This document shows positions 1-8,332 of a DNA stretch of 64,000 nucleotides, one piece after another. Source of the stretch: Thermohalobaculum sp965263335 (GTDB lineage: Bacteria > Pseudomonadota > Alphaproteobacteria > Rhodobacterales > Rhodobacteraceae); the NCBI GenBank assembly GCA_965263335.1, contig CBDHHE010000001.1, positions 1,922,001-1,986,000 on the forward strand, given 5' to 3'. Numbering within the stretch: position 1 is the first letter of the stretch; each line of letters begins with the position of its first letter. The notes below the pieces were generated by a model. It did not search any database and was not told the DNA's origin. It saw only the letters and a program-made list of their open reading frames with translations. The position numbers and the translations under genes are program-made.

Positions 1-1
1 C

Positions 2-220
2 TACGAAAAAGCTGCAGAGATTCTGAGCTATTCCATCCTTGGTCCGGATCAGTTCGTTGCCAGCAATACCCTTGCCGCTGCGGACGTTGCCGAGCAGCGT
101 GTCGACGGGGCCATTGCGGCCGGCGAGGGGATAGATGCCGAGCTCATCCTTCTGGCTCTGCATGCAGGTGTCCTGCATCCGACCATCGCAAACCGGTTTG
201 ACGTCGAGACCGAAGAGTAG
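2..220 (+). CDS. Hypothetical protein, 3' end only
   Basis: This is the C-terminal 72 residues of a protein whose start lies left of the window. The frame is open from the first bases to a TAG stop and has coding-like composition, with acidic and alanine-rich helices and an acidic C-terminus (VETEE). I do not recognise the family. It ends directly before another short ORF and faces the 3' end of tRNA-Phe, so it may belong to an element inserted at that tRNA; that is inference. No motif supports a function. Confidence 0.5.
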   Translation, partial: YEKAAEILSYSILGPDQFVASNTLAAADVAEQRVDGAIAAGEGIDAELILLALHAGVLHPTIANRFDVETEE

Positions 221-276
221 ATGCCCGAAGTCAACGACGACCCGCTGGGCAGCGCCCGGACAATCGGCAATGATCG

Positions 277-561
277 ATGTGTGCCCTGATCAGCAGCTTC
301 GGAGACTTCGATTTGGATGCCTATCGCGAGAAGCTCTACCGCGAAGCCGAGATACAGCGACGGGCGTGCGAGGCGTGGATCACCGCACGCATCGTTCCCG
401 ATCAGCCGAAGTGGGCGACGAAGGCAGAGCTGCGAACGGCAGCGATGCGGGAACTGGGTTGTTCGAAGTCCGCGTTCGATAGAGCGTGGATCGCCGCGAT
501 CGAACGGACTGGACGGCACGACTGGTACAAGCCACTGAAGAAGCGCGGAAAATCGAACTGA
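277..561 (+). CDS. Small hypothetical protein (94 aa), possibly element-borne
   Basis: An open frame of 94 residues with an ATG start but no clear Shine-Dalgarno. The protein is basic and helical, rich in Ala, Arg, Glu and Trp, and ends in a lysine-rich tail (KPLKKRGKSN). The central part (KAELRTAAMRELG, then SKSAFDRAW) looks like a small helix-turn-helix-type segment of the kind seen in plasmid or phage accessory proteins, but I cannot name a family. It lies between a truncated unknown gene and the 3' end of tRNA-Phe, a common position for integrated elements. Several overlapping frames exist here, so the gene call itself is moderate. Confidence 0.5.
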   Translation: MCALISSFGDFDLDAYREKLYREAEIQRRACEAWITARIVPDQPKWATKAELRTAAMRELGCSKSAFDRAWIAAIERTGRHDWYKPLKKRGKSN

Positions 562-669
562 GTTCGAAATTCGTCAACAAGCGCGCAAATCCGCACCCGC
601 AGCGACTTGCGGGCATGGGTTCTCCAACGGAGATTTCAGCCCAACTCATTGATTTGATTGAGAGAAAAG

Positions 670-745
<76 letters not shown>

Positions 746-827
746 CCCTGCAATCAACTCGATTGCGATTTGCGCGGATATCATGCCGATCTGCGCGACG
801 CAAGTTGCAGCGCGCGTTCAGGCGGCC

Positions 828-2051
828 TCAATCGAACTTGCGCACGTCATCGATCACCTTGCCGTCATTGGGCAGGCTGCCGGGCGCGACAATCTCGACG
901 GTGCCGCGCAACTTGACCACATCCCGCAGGGTCTCGGCGATGCGCACGGCATCGGCCTGCATGCTTTCTGCCGCCAGCATCATCACGTCTGCATCATGCT
1001 CCCGGTCGACGGTGAGGCGCGCCTTGGTGACCTCGGGATGGCGGGCAAGCACCTGGGCAATCTGCTCGGGCCTGACGAACATGCCCTTGATCTTGGTCGT
1101 CTGATCGGCGCGCCCCATCCAGCCCTTGATGCGCATGTTTGTCCGACCACAGGGCGAGGCACCGGCCAGCACCGCAGACATGTCTCCGGTGGCGAAGCGG
1201 ACCAGCGGGTAGTCCGGATTGAGCACCGTCACCAGCACCTCGCCGACCTCTCCCTCGGGAACCGGATCGCCGGTTCCGGGGCGGACGATCTCGACAATCA
1301 CGCCCTCATCGACCACCATCCCTTCCATGGCCGGGCTCTCGTAGGCGATCGAACCCAGATCGGCGGTGCCATATCCCTGCAGGCAGGAGATCCCGTGCTC
1401 CTGATAGAACTGGCGGATCTGCGGAAACAGAGGCCCGCCACCGACAATGGCCTTGTCAATCTTCAGGCTGCGGCCCAACTCCTCGGCCTTCTCCACAAGC
1501 ACCTTCAGGAAATCCGGCGTGCCCGCATACGCGGTTGCGCCCAAGTCCGCAGCGGCGATCGCCTGCGCCTCCGTATTGCCGATGCCCCCCGCGATCACCG
1601 TGGCACCGATCGCCCGGGCGCCTGAATCGAACATCAAGCCCGCGGGCGTCAGGTGATAGGCGAAGCAGTTGAGGCAGACATCCTCCGCGCGCAGACCGCC
1701 CGCATAGAGCGCGCGCGCAAAGCGCCACCAGTCGGGCGTGTCCATCCCCGGCTCGTAGATCGGGCCGGGTGACTGGAACATGTGCGTGAACTCGGCGGCC
1801 GGGCGCGTTGTCAGCCCGCCAAACGGGGGGTGTGCCTTCTGCATCTCGGCCAGCGCGGTCTTGCGCAGCACCGGCAGGCGGGCGAGCGCCGCGCGATCCG
1901 TGACCGCATCCGCATCGACCCCAACGAGATGATCAGCCATGCCGGGCGCACGGGACTGTGCGTCCGCGATCTGGGTGCGGAGGGCCTCGAAAACCGCGGC
2001 CTCACGCGCCGCCGGCTCTCGCGTCTCGAGTGCGTCGTAGTGGTCGGCCAT
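828..2051 (-). CDS. Phenylacetate-CoA ligase-like (PaaK-type) adenylate-forming enzyme
   Basis: A 407-residue member of the PaaK branch of the AMP-binding superfamily, expected to activate a carboxylic acid to its CoA thioester via an acyl-adenylate. Visible motifs are GYGTADLGSIAYES (the Y-G-T-E-like motif), VRFATGDMSAV, and the hinge region GRADQTTKIKGMFVRP. The usual glycine-rich SSGTTG loop is replaced near residue 94 by QSPGPIYEP, so nucleotide handling or substrate range may differ from true PaaK. The start was chosen at an ATG preceded by GGGGAGAG; the frame stays open far upstream but without a ribosome site. It lies downstream of a TetA-like pump and near a Liv-type ABC transporter that also carries an acyl-CoA synthetase, suggesting uptake plus CoA activation of an aromatic or branched acid (inference). 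Confidence 0.82.
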   Translation of the reverse strand: MADHYDALETREPAAREAAVFEALRTQIADAQSRAPGMADHLVGVDADAVTDRAALARLPVLRKTALAEMQKAHPPFGGLTTRPAAEFTHMFQSPGPIYEPGMDTPDWWRFARALYAGGLRAEDVCLNCFAYHLTPAGLMFDSGARAIGATVIAGGIGNTEAQAIAAADLGATAYAGTPDFLKVLVEKAEELGRSLKIDKAIVGGGPLFPQIRQFYQEHGISCLQGYGTADLGSIAYESPAMEGMVVDEGVIVEIVRPGTGDPVPEGEVGEVLVTVLNPDYPLVRFATGDMSAVLAGASPCGRTNMRIKGWMGRADQTTKIKGMFVRPEQIAQVLARHPEVTKARLTVDREHDADVMMLAAESMQADAVRIAETLRDVVKLRGTVEIVAPGSLPNDGKVIDDVRKFD

Positions 2052-2122
2052 CGCCGCTCTCCCCTGCTCGTCTTCTGTTTGAACCACTTTAGCCGCGCGC
2101 CCCCATTGGCAGCAAGCGACCC

Positions 2123-3358
2123 TCACGCACGCGACTGTTTCAGGCCTGCGACAAATGGCAAAACGGCAACCGCCATCAGCACCGCACCGGCCAGAAACGG
2201 CGCGCCGGGCAGCCAGACAGGTGCGGTCTCCGATGTGAACGCGCTGAAGATGAACGTCATCAGGAGCGGGCTGAAGATCGCCGTCACCGCGGCGACCGAA
2301 GAGAGCAGACCCTGCAGTTCGCCCTGAGCATCGTCGGGCACACGTGACGACATCAGGCCGTTGAGCGCGGGTGCCACGATGGCCCCGAGCGCCGACACCG
2401 GGATCATCAGATAGACGACCCAGCCCGCCGGGGCGAGCCCGAAGCCCGCCAGTGACACGACGTTCGCTGCAAGACCGATCGCTGCCGTGCGCGCCTCGCC
2501 GAACCGATCGATCAGCCGACGCATCAGAAAGCCCTGCACAAAGGCAAACCCGATCCCCACAGCGGCAAGCGACAGACCGATCTCGCCCGCACTCCAGCCG
2601 AACGCCGCCGCGCAGTAGAAGCTCCAGATCGCCGGGTAGACGAAATGGGCGATGTTGTAGAGGAAGATCACCGCCACGAACCACGCCACCATCGGCATCG
2701 ACCTGATCTGGGCCAGCGCGCCGAGCGGGTTGGCGCGGGCAAATTCGAAGCGGCGGCGCTTTTCAGGTGGCAGCGATTCAGGGAGGACCAACGCGCCATA
2801 GACGAAGTTGGCGAACGCCAGTGCTGCGGCCACATAGAACGGCGCACGTGTGCCGATCTCGCCCGCCAGACCACCGATGACCGGACCGATCACGAAACCG
2901 ACGCCGAACCCTGCTCCCACGAGGCCGAACGCCGCCGCCCGCTGGTCGCGCGGCGTGACATCGGCGATGTACGCGGTCGCGGTGGCGTGCGTTGCCCCGG
3001 CAATCCCGGCGACAAGCCGCCCGACGAACAGCAGCCACAGCACGGGCGCCATGGCCATCATCAGATAATCCAGCCCGAGCGTGAGCAGCGAGATGAGCAA
3101 CACCGGGCGTCGTCCGAAGCGGTCGGAGAGATTGCCCAGAACCGGGCTGAACAGGAACTGCATCGCCGCATAGGAAAAGCTCAGATACCCGCCCCAGAGC
3201 GCCGCTTGCGCCAGGCCAAGGCCCGAGACCTCGCGCAACAGGTCCGGCATCACCGGAATGATGATGCCGATGCCCATCGAATCGATCAGCACGGTCACGA
3301 ACACGAAGAGTGCCCGCTTGCGCCCCGATCCCTGGTTTGTCTGTGCTTCCGTCACCAC
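2123..3358 (-). CDS. MFS efflux transporter, TetA/TCR-like
   Basis: A 411-residue inner-membrane transporter with about 12 hydrophobic segments. The DHA1-type motif A is clear after TM2 (GNLSDRFGRRPV), and the central cytoplasmic loop is basic (PPEKRRRFEF). Overall it resembles tetracycline-resistance-type proton antiporters, many of which in environmental bacteria do not confer tetracycline resistance. The annotated start is a GTG with a weak ribosome site. A better one (AAGGA) precedes an ATG at 3380 in a different frame, so the N-terminus is uncertain and a small indel near it is possible. It is co-directional with the PaaK-like ligase 71 nt downstream. Confidence 0.85.
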   Translation of the reverse strand: MVTEAQTNQGSGRKRALFVFVTVLIDSMGIGIIIPVMPDLLREVSGLGLAQAALWGGYLSFSYAAMQFLFSPVLGNLSDRFGRRPVLLISLLTLGLDYLMMAMAPVLWLLFVGRLVAGIAGATHATATAYIADVTPRDQRAAAFGLVGAGFGVGFVIGPVIGGLAGEIGTRAPFYVAAALAFANFVYGALVLPESLPPEKRRRFEFARANPLGALAQIRSMPMVAWFVAVIFLYNIAHFVYPAIWSFYCAAAFGWSAGEIGLSLAAVGIGFAFVQGFLMRRLIDRFGEARTAAIGLAANVVSLAGFGLAPAGWVVYLMIPVSALGAIVAPALNGLMSSRVPDDAQGELQGLLSSVAAVTAIFSPLLMTFIFSAFTSETAPVWLPGAPFLAGAVLMAVAVLPFVAGLKQSRA

Positions 3359-3504
3359 CGGCCCGCGGGCAGGTTGGCATTGAAAGTCCTTGTAAAATGT
3401 TTGCGCCTCATTTCAGCCATCCAGCCGCCATACAACCAACACGGGCAAGTATAGATAGTTAAATCTCCTTATGGATGGGTGGACCTGAGCGTGGGAGAAC
3501 ATGA

Positions 3505-3720
3505 ATGACCGACCTCATCAAAGTTGCGATGGACCGTCGCGCTGAACTTCAGGAAGAAGTTTCGCGCCTGAGCGAGTTCATTCGCATGGGCGAAAACCTT
3601 GCGCGCAGCAACACTCCGCGCGCCGAAGTTGAACGCCCGATGCCGAGCGAGAAGCCGACAGATGCCACGGCGGACCGGGCGAACGTCTTTCGCCGCAACC
3701 CGGCGCAGGCGAGCGGGTAA
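3505..3720 (+). CDS. Small coiled-coil-like hypothetical protein (71 aa)
   Basis: A 71-residue protein starting at an ATG with GGGAG seven bases upstream. Residues about 8-35 (MDRRAELQEEVSRLSEFI) form a heptad-like amphipathic helix; the rest is charged, proline-containing and probably disordered. It is transcribed away from the MFS gene and towards livF. No family is recognised. The good ribosome site and codon composition support a real gene. Confidence 0.6.
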   Translation: MTDLIKVAMDRRAELQEEVSRLSEFIRMGENLARSNTPRAEVERPMPSEKPTDATADRANVFRRNPAQASG

Positions 3721-3771
3721 ACCAACCCTCCGGCAGGGCAGACAGTGCCACGCCGGAGACGACGACACTGT

Positions 3772-3795
3772 CCGGTGCGACGGGGGCCGCACCGG
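3772..3795. terminator. Hairpin between convergent genes
   Basis: CCGGTGCG and CGCACCGG form a perfect 8-bp stem with an 8-nt loop, between the convergent small ORF and livF. No long T-run follows on either strand, so this may be a weak or bidirectional terminator. Confidence 0.45.
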
Positions 3796-3804
3796 GCGTG
3801 TTTG

Positions 3805-4638
3805 TCAGCTGAGCCAGCGCTTGCGGCGCCGGTAGCTGCGCACATCGCGGAACGATTTCCGTCCTGATTCCGACATGCCCAGATAGAACTCCTTGACGTC
3901 CGGGTTCTCGCGCAACTCGGCGGCGGGCCCGTCCATCACGACGCGGCCGGACTCGAGAATGTATCCGAAATGGGCATAGCGCAACGCAACGTTGGTGTTC
4001 TGCTCGGCCAGCAGAAAGCTCACGCCCTCCTTCTCGTTGAGCCCGCGCACAATCTCGAAAATCTCTTCGACCAACTGCGGCGCGAGCCCCATCGAGGGCT
4101 CGTCCAGCAGGATCGTCTCGGGGCGCGACATCAGCGCCCGCCCGATCGCACACATCTGCTGTTCGCCGCCTGACGTGTAGCCCGCCTGGGATTTGCGGCG
4201 GTCCTTCAGGCGGGGGAAGTAGCTGTAGACCAGATCGAGATCAGCCTGGATGGCCGCGCGCCCGTCCTTGCGCGTGTAGGAGCCCGTCAGCAGGTTCTCC
4301 TCGATCGTCAGGTGTTCAAAGCAGTGCCGGCCTTCCATCACCTGAATCACGCCGCGTCGCACCAGTTCCGAGGGATTGAGCTCTGCAACCGGTTGTCCAC
4401 GGTAGACGATTGTGCCCTTCGTGACCTCGCCGCGCTCGGAATGCAGCAGGTTCGAGATCGCCTTCAGGGTGGTGGTTTTGCCCGCACCGTTGCCACCCAG
4501 CAACGCGGTGATGCCACCCTTCGGCACGCTGAGACTGACGCCTTTCAGCACGAGGATCACGTGGTTGTAGATCACCTCGATGTTGTTGACCTCGAGCAGC
4601 GTCTCGGTCTTCGTGTCGCCTTTCACGGCATCAAGCAT
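3805..4638 (-). CDS. livF: Liv-type ABC transporter ATP-binding protein (LivF)
   Basis: A 277-residue cytoplasmic ATPase, one of the two NBDs of a HAAT/branched-chain-amino-acid-type importer. Walker A is GGNGAGKTT (about residues 48-56), the signature is TSGGEQQM, Walker B is ILLDEPSMGL, and the H-loop region is FLLAEQN, the QN form usual in LivF. A basic C-terminal tail (RRRKRWLS) extends beyond the core, as is common in the subfamily found beside acyl-CoA synthetases. It is the last gene of the minus-strand cluster livG-livH-livM-livJ-livF. Substrate is not settled: such transporters carry amino acids, amides, or aromatic and dicarboxylic acids. Confidence 0.92.
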   Translation of the reverse strand: MLDAVKGDTKTETLLEVNNIEVIYNHVILVLKGVSLSVPKGGITALLGGNGAGKTTTLKAISNLLHSERGEVTKGTIVYRGQPVAELNPSELVRRGVIQVMEGRHCFEHLTIEENLLTGSYTRKDGRAAIQADLDLVYSYFPRLKDRRKSQAGYTSGGEQQMCAIGRALMSRPETILLDEPSMGLAPQLVEEIFEIVRGLNEKEGVSFLLAEQNTNVALRYAHFGYILESGRVVMDGPAAELRENPDVKEFYLGMSESGRKSFRDVRSYRRRKRWLS

Positions 4639-4676
4639 GGACGGTCCTCGGGCTCACAAACGCGGTGTGGGGAGAG

Positions 4677-4694
4677 CGGCGCCCGAAAGCGCCG
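4677..4694 (-). other. Intercistronic hairpin after livJ
   Basis: CGGCGC and GCGCCG pair around a 6-nt loop just downstream of the livJ stop and before livF. There is no U-tract. Such structures often protect the upstream binding-protein mRNA from 3' decay. Confidence 0.5.
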
Positions 4695-4716
4695 CCCGTG
4701 GTCTTGGTGTCGGCGA

Positions 4717-6009
4717 TCAGCTCGCGCAGTCGCGCGGCGTGATGCCGTTCTCGGCCGCATAGGCCGCGCTGTCCTCGGCGATCAGCCCGTCAACGACCTC
4801 GCGGTCTGGCTCGATGAAGTCGGAGACCAGCGACCAGCTCTTGCTCGCCGCATCCCACTGCTGCACCGCGACGAGACCCGGATCCGAGTGCACCGCGCAG
4901 CTCATTTTCACCGGCTGTGCAAAGCCCGGGAACCCGATCTCGGTCCAGCGCTCGGCGGTGATGTCGAGGTTCTCGATGCCATCCCGCATGTCGGCCGACG
5001 TGATGTCGGCATTGCCGCTCATTTCCTGCGCCTTGCGGATGGCTTCGACCGTGATCGCCGCGAGGTAGACCCCGCGGTTGTAGAGCACCTGGCCCACATA
5101 GCTGCCGTCGCCGGCGGCCTTGCCCGCATCGATCACGTACTTCTGGATGTCGTCAAAGACCGGGAAGTCGGTGCCGGTGCCGTGCCACGTCGCGGCCTTG
5201 TAGCCGTTCGCCCCGTCGCCAGCCGGCAGCACATCACCCTCCGAGCCCGACCACCAGACGCCGATGAAGCGGTCCATCGGGAAGCGGATGGCCGAGGCCT
5301 CCTTCACGGCGACCTGGTTCATCACGCCCCATCCCCACATGAAGATGTAGTCCGGACGCTGCTGGCGCACCTGCAGCCAGGTTGCCTTCTGCTCCTGCCC
5401 CGGGTGATCCACCGGCAGTAGCATCAGCTCGTAGCTGTGCTTCTTGGCGAGTTCCTCCAGCGTGCGGATCGGCTCCTTGCCATAGGCGGAGTTGTGGTAG
5501 ACCAGCGCAATCTTCTTGCCCTCGAGACTGCCGCCTTCCTCGCTCATCGCGTAGTTCACGAGAGCGGACGCCACATCCCAGTAGGTGCCCGGCGGGTTGA
5601 AGACCCATTCGAAGACCTTGCCGTTCTTGGCCGAGGTCCGGCCATAGCCCGGCGACATGATCGGGATACCATCCGCCGAGCCCTTGGGGATCAGCTGGTA
5701 GGTGATACCGGTCGACTGCGGCAGGAAGACCAGCGCGCCCTCGCCCTTGAGCGCCTCGTAGCACTCGACGCCCTTGTCGGTGTTGTAGGCCGTCTCGCAC
5801 TCGCGCTCGACCAGCGGCACACCGCCGACCCCGCCATCGCGTTCGTTCAGCATGGTAAGGTAATCGGAGTACCCGTCCGCGGTCGGAATGCCGTTCGGCG
5901 CATAGGGCCCTGTACGATAGTTGAGCGTCGGGATCACCAGATCGGCGAGCGCAGGCCCGGCCGTCATCATGGCGACAGCGCTCACTGCGGCCAGCTTCAT
6001 CAGTCTCAT
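4717..6009 (-). CDS. livJ: Liv-type ABC transporter periplasmic substrate-binding protein
   Basis: A 430-residue secreted binding protein. Residues 1-22 form a signal peptide (RLMKLAAVSAVAMMTAGPALA) with a typical AlaXAla end. The mature part begins LVIPTLNYRTGPYAP and continues as a two-lobed periplasmic-binding-protein fold of the LivJ/AmiC type, with the family phrase KIALVYHNSAYGKEP. It should capture the substrate for LivH/LivM. The start is the ATG at 6009, eight bases after GGGAGG; a GTG six bases earlier is too close to that site. It contains several cysteines, including CETAYNTDKGVEC. The ligand cannot be read from sequence; linkage to CoA ligases suggests an organic acid. Confidence 0.9.
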   Translation of the reverse strand: MRLMKLAAVSAVAMMTAGPALADLVIPTLNYRTGPYAPNGIPTADGYSDYLTMLNERDGGVGGVPLVERECETAYNTDKGVECYEALKGEGALVFLPQSTGITYQLIPKGSADGIPIMSPGYGRTSAKNGKVFEWVFNPPGTYWDVASALVNYAMSEEGGSLEGKKIALVYHNSAYGKEPIRTLEELAKKHSYELMLLPVDHPGQEQKATWLQVRQQRPDYIFMWGWGVMNQVAVKEASAIRFPMDRFIGVWWSGSEGDVLPAGDGANGYKAATWHGTGTDFPVFDDIQKYVIDAGKAAGDGSYVGQVLYNRGVYLAAITVEAIRKAQEMSGNADITSADMRDGIENLDITAERWTEIGFPGFAQPVKMSCAVHSDPGLVAVQQWDAASKSWSLVSDFIEPDREVVDGLIAEDSAAYAAENGITPRDCAS

Positions 6010-6084
6010 GTCCACATCCTCCCTGGGTTCAGGACTTTACTTGCGCCCGTCACGCCGGGCGTCTCGATTGCACGCACCCCCACC

Positions 6085-7161
6085 CTAGTGCGGGAACGGC
6101 CAGAGCCGTAGTTTTTCCTTCAGCGTTCGCCACAGCGCGGCAATGCCGTGCGGCTCGGCGATCAGGAACACGATGATCAGCGTGCCGACCAGCGTGATCT
6201 GGGTGTACTCGGTGATATCGGTCGGCCAGCCGAAGTAGCCCACCAGCACATTCTTGAACAGAATGGGCAGCGTGACCAGGAACGCGGCACCGACCAGCGA
6301 GCCGAAGATCGAGCCCAGCCCGCCGATGATGATCATGAAGAGCACGTCGAAGGAAATGTCGATGGGGAACGCCTCGGTGCCCTCGGCCGCCCCCTTCCAG
6401 AGCGCGAAGTACAGCGCTCCCGCCATGCCGATGTAAAAGGACGAGATCGCGAAGGCCGAAAGCTTGGCCAGGAGAGGGTTCACGCCGATGATCTCGGCGG
6501 CGATGTCCATGTCCCGGATCGCCATCCACGATCGTCCGATCCGGCCGCGCACCAGATTTCGGGCAATCCAGGCGAAGACGAACATGAAGATGAAACAGAA
6601 GGCATAGGTCACGCCCGGCTGCGTGTTCGGACCGGTGATCACGAACCCGAAGAGCGAGCGCTCGGGTGCCGTGATCTGGCCTGACGCTGAGTAGTTGTAG
6701 AACCACCCGAACTTGTTGAACATCCAGATCAGGAAGAACTGCGCGGCGAGTGTCGCAACTGCGAGGTAGAACCCCTTGATACGCAGACTGGGCAAGCCGA
6801 AGAGGATGCCCACGCCCGCCGTGATCAGACCCGAGAGCAGCACGACCGAGATCATGTCCATCCAGACAAAGCCGGTCATCAGCTTGTAGGCCGCATAAGC
6901 GCCCACAGCCATGAAGCCGCCGGTCCCGAGCGAAACCAGTCCGCAGTAACCGGTCAGAATGTTGAGCCCGATCGCCGCCAGCCCGTAGACGAAGAAGGGC
7001 ATGAAGACGGCCTGCTCCCAGTAGTCATTGACCACGAAGGGCACCACCAGCCCCGCGATCCCGATGACCACCCAGAACCGCCAGAAGTCGAAACGGATCG
7101 GAAAGGTGGCGTGATCCGCCTGGTAGCTGGCCTTGTACTCACCGGCTTCGCGATAGAACAT
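6085..7161 (-). CDS. livM: Liv-type ABC transporter permease (LivM)
   Basis: A 358-residue inner-membrane permease with 9-10 hydrophobic helices. Family features include GLAAIGLNILTGYCGLVSLG near the N-terminus, GLPSLRIKGFYLAVATL in the middle, and the conserved C-terminal stretch IIGGLGSIFGSLVGAAF. It pairs with LivH to form the channel. GGGAG lies nine bases before the ATG. The stop of a 72-residue membrane protein lies three bases upstream, so the two are probably translationally coupled. Confidence 0.92.
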   Translation of the reverse strand: MFYREAGEYKASYQADHATFPIRFDFWRFWVVIGIAGLVVPFVVNDYWEQAVFMPFFVYGLAAIGLNILTGYCGLVSLGTGGFMAVGAYAAYKLMTGFVWMDMISVVLLSGLITAGVGILFGLPSLRIKGFYLAVATLAAQFFLIWMFNKFGWFYNYSASGQITAPERSLFGFVITGPNTQPGVTYAFCFIFMFVFAWIARNLVRGRIGRSWMAIRDMDIAAEIIGVNPLLAKLSAFAISSFYIGMAGALYFALWKGAAEGTEAFPIDISFDVLFMIIIGGLGSIFGSLVGAAFLVTLPILFKNVLVGYFGWPTDITEYTQITLVGTLIIVFLIAEPHGIAALWRTLKEKLRLWPFPH

Positions 7162-7164
7162 CGC

Positions 7165-7383
7165 TCAGGCTCCCTTCGTTTGCGCGAACCGCGCCATAAC
7201 TAGTCCGAGAATGATCGGCGGTGGTCCCGCCAGCAGCAGAGCGCCCAGCGCGGACGACGTCGCGCCGTCATGCCCGGCACCGGACTTAAGCATGCCCCAG
7301 AACACGCCCGTCCCCATGAGTATGCTCGCAACGATGCCCATGAAGACGAGCCAGTATCCGCAAAGCTCGATGACCCGGCGCAT
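7165..7383 (-). CDS. Small membrane protein within the liv operon (72 aa)
   Basis: A 72-residue protein with two predicted membrane helices (residues about 7-28 and 46-65) separated by a short glycine- and serine-rich loop. The ATG at 7383 follows a GGGGG tract and is preferred over an upstream in-frame ATG that has no ribosome site. It is co-directional with livM and ends three bases before its start. No family is recognised. Its position suggests an accessory part of the transporter, but this is inference. Confidence 0.65.
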   Translation of the reverse strand: MRRVIELCGYWLVFMGIVASILMGTGVFWGMLKSGAGHDGATSSALGALLLAGPPPIILGLVMARFAQTKGA

Positions 7384-7611
7384 CACACACCCCCGCCCGG
7401 ACAGGCGCGCCACCGAGCAACCGTCCATTCGCCGGCCGCGCCACCAAGGCCCTGCCCCCGCACTCGACGCAACAGTGGGCGTTGCAAATTTGGCACTCGC
7501 GCATCGCTTCGAACTTTTCCCTCTGTTTTGAGGATGTTCGGGCAGCGGCCCGCCGCATTTGTTGCAAACTCGCGTGGAAGTTTAGTCATGCACGAACGCG
7601 GGGGATGACGC

Positions 7612-7899
7612 ATGACGTTGGCGGATGAACTCGAAACTCTCAGCCCGGGCGCGCAGAACACTGTCGCAGCACCCTGGGCGGAGACAGACGAAGACGAGAT
7701 CGAAGACGATCTCGAAGAACAGCCCATTCTGGCGGACACGCTGTCCTTCATCGGCGAAAGCGGAGGCGCGCTCGGGCTTGGCGTGATCAGCCTCGTCGTC
7801 GCCGGCGCCACGTTCGTCCACCTCAACTGGATCCTCGTGGGCCTGATCGTCTGCGCCGCCTTCTTCGTGGTCGCCATCGCCGTCAAGGGCGAGCTCTGA
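7612..7899 (+). CDS. Small acidic membrane protein (95 aa)
   Basis: A 95-residue protein on the strand opposite the liv genes. The N-terminal half is strongly acidic (TDEDEIEDDLEEQ) and cytoplasm-like; the C-terminal half has two hydrophobic helices joined by a tight turn (HLNW). No family is recognised. It is followed on the same strand by a SHOCT-type membrane protein with the same hydrophilic-plus-two-helices plan, so the two may act together. Their insertion splits livH from livM. Confidence 0.6.
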   Translation: MTLADELETLSPGAQNTVAAPWAETDEDEIEDDLEEQPILADTLSFIGESGGALGLGVISLVVAGATFVHLNWILVGLIVCAAFFVVAIAVKGEL

Positions 7900-7989
7900 C
7901 GCGGGCCTGCCGGCACGTCCCGCGCCAAGCTTCCGGCACAATCCTGTGCGATGGTCGATCTTCCAGGCAGATCCATCGGGAGCGCAGAC

Positions 7990-8310
7990 ATGTCGATTGC
8001 GGACGAGCTGGCGAAGCTCAAGTCTCTCCACGATGAGGGCGCGCTCTCATCCGAAGAATTCGACGCCGCGAAGGCCAAGCTGCTCGCGCACCGCACGGAG
8101 GCCGCGCGTGAACATCCCGGCAGGTGGGCGGGCTCCATTCTGGATGTCATCGGCGGCGCCACGACCTCGGTGGCCCTCGGCGTCACGGGGATCGTTGCTG
8201 CCGGTGCGGCCGTGATCGTCTTCGACGCCCTGATTGTCGCCCTCTTCATCGGCCTGATCTTCATTGCGCTGATCGGCGCTCTGGCATCCGGGATCAGCGA
8301 CTGGTTCTGA
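7990..8310 (+). CDS. SHOCT-domain membrane protein (106 aa)
   Basis: A 106-residue protein. Residues 1-32 form a SHOCT motif (IADELAKLKSLHDEGALSSEEF), a short oligomerisation helix pair found at the ends of many bacterial membrane proteins. Two long hydrophobic helices follow, rich in Ala, Ile, Val and Phe. The ATG at 7990 has GGGAG seven bases upstream; the longer reading from 7951 has no ribosome site. It lies 90 bases after the small acidic membrane protein and converges on livH. Confidence 0.7.
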   Translation: MSIADELAKLKSLHDEGALSSEEFDAAKAKLLAHRTEAAREHPGRWAGSILDVIGGATTSVALGVTGIVAAGAAVIVFDALIVALFIGLIFIALIGALASGISDWF

Positions 8311-8332
8311 GCTGTCTGAGGCGAGGATACCA

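Noticed and set aside
2052..2684. N-terminal extension of the PaaK-like ligase
   Set aside because: It is open only because of base composition, overlaps the MFS gene on the same strand, and the ATG at 2051 has its own good ribosome site.
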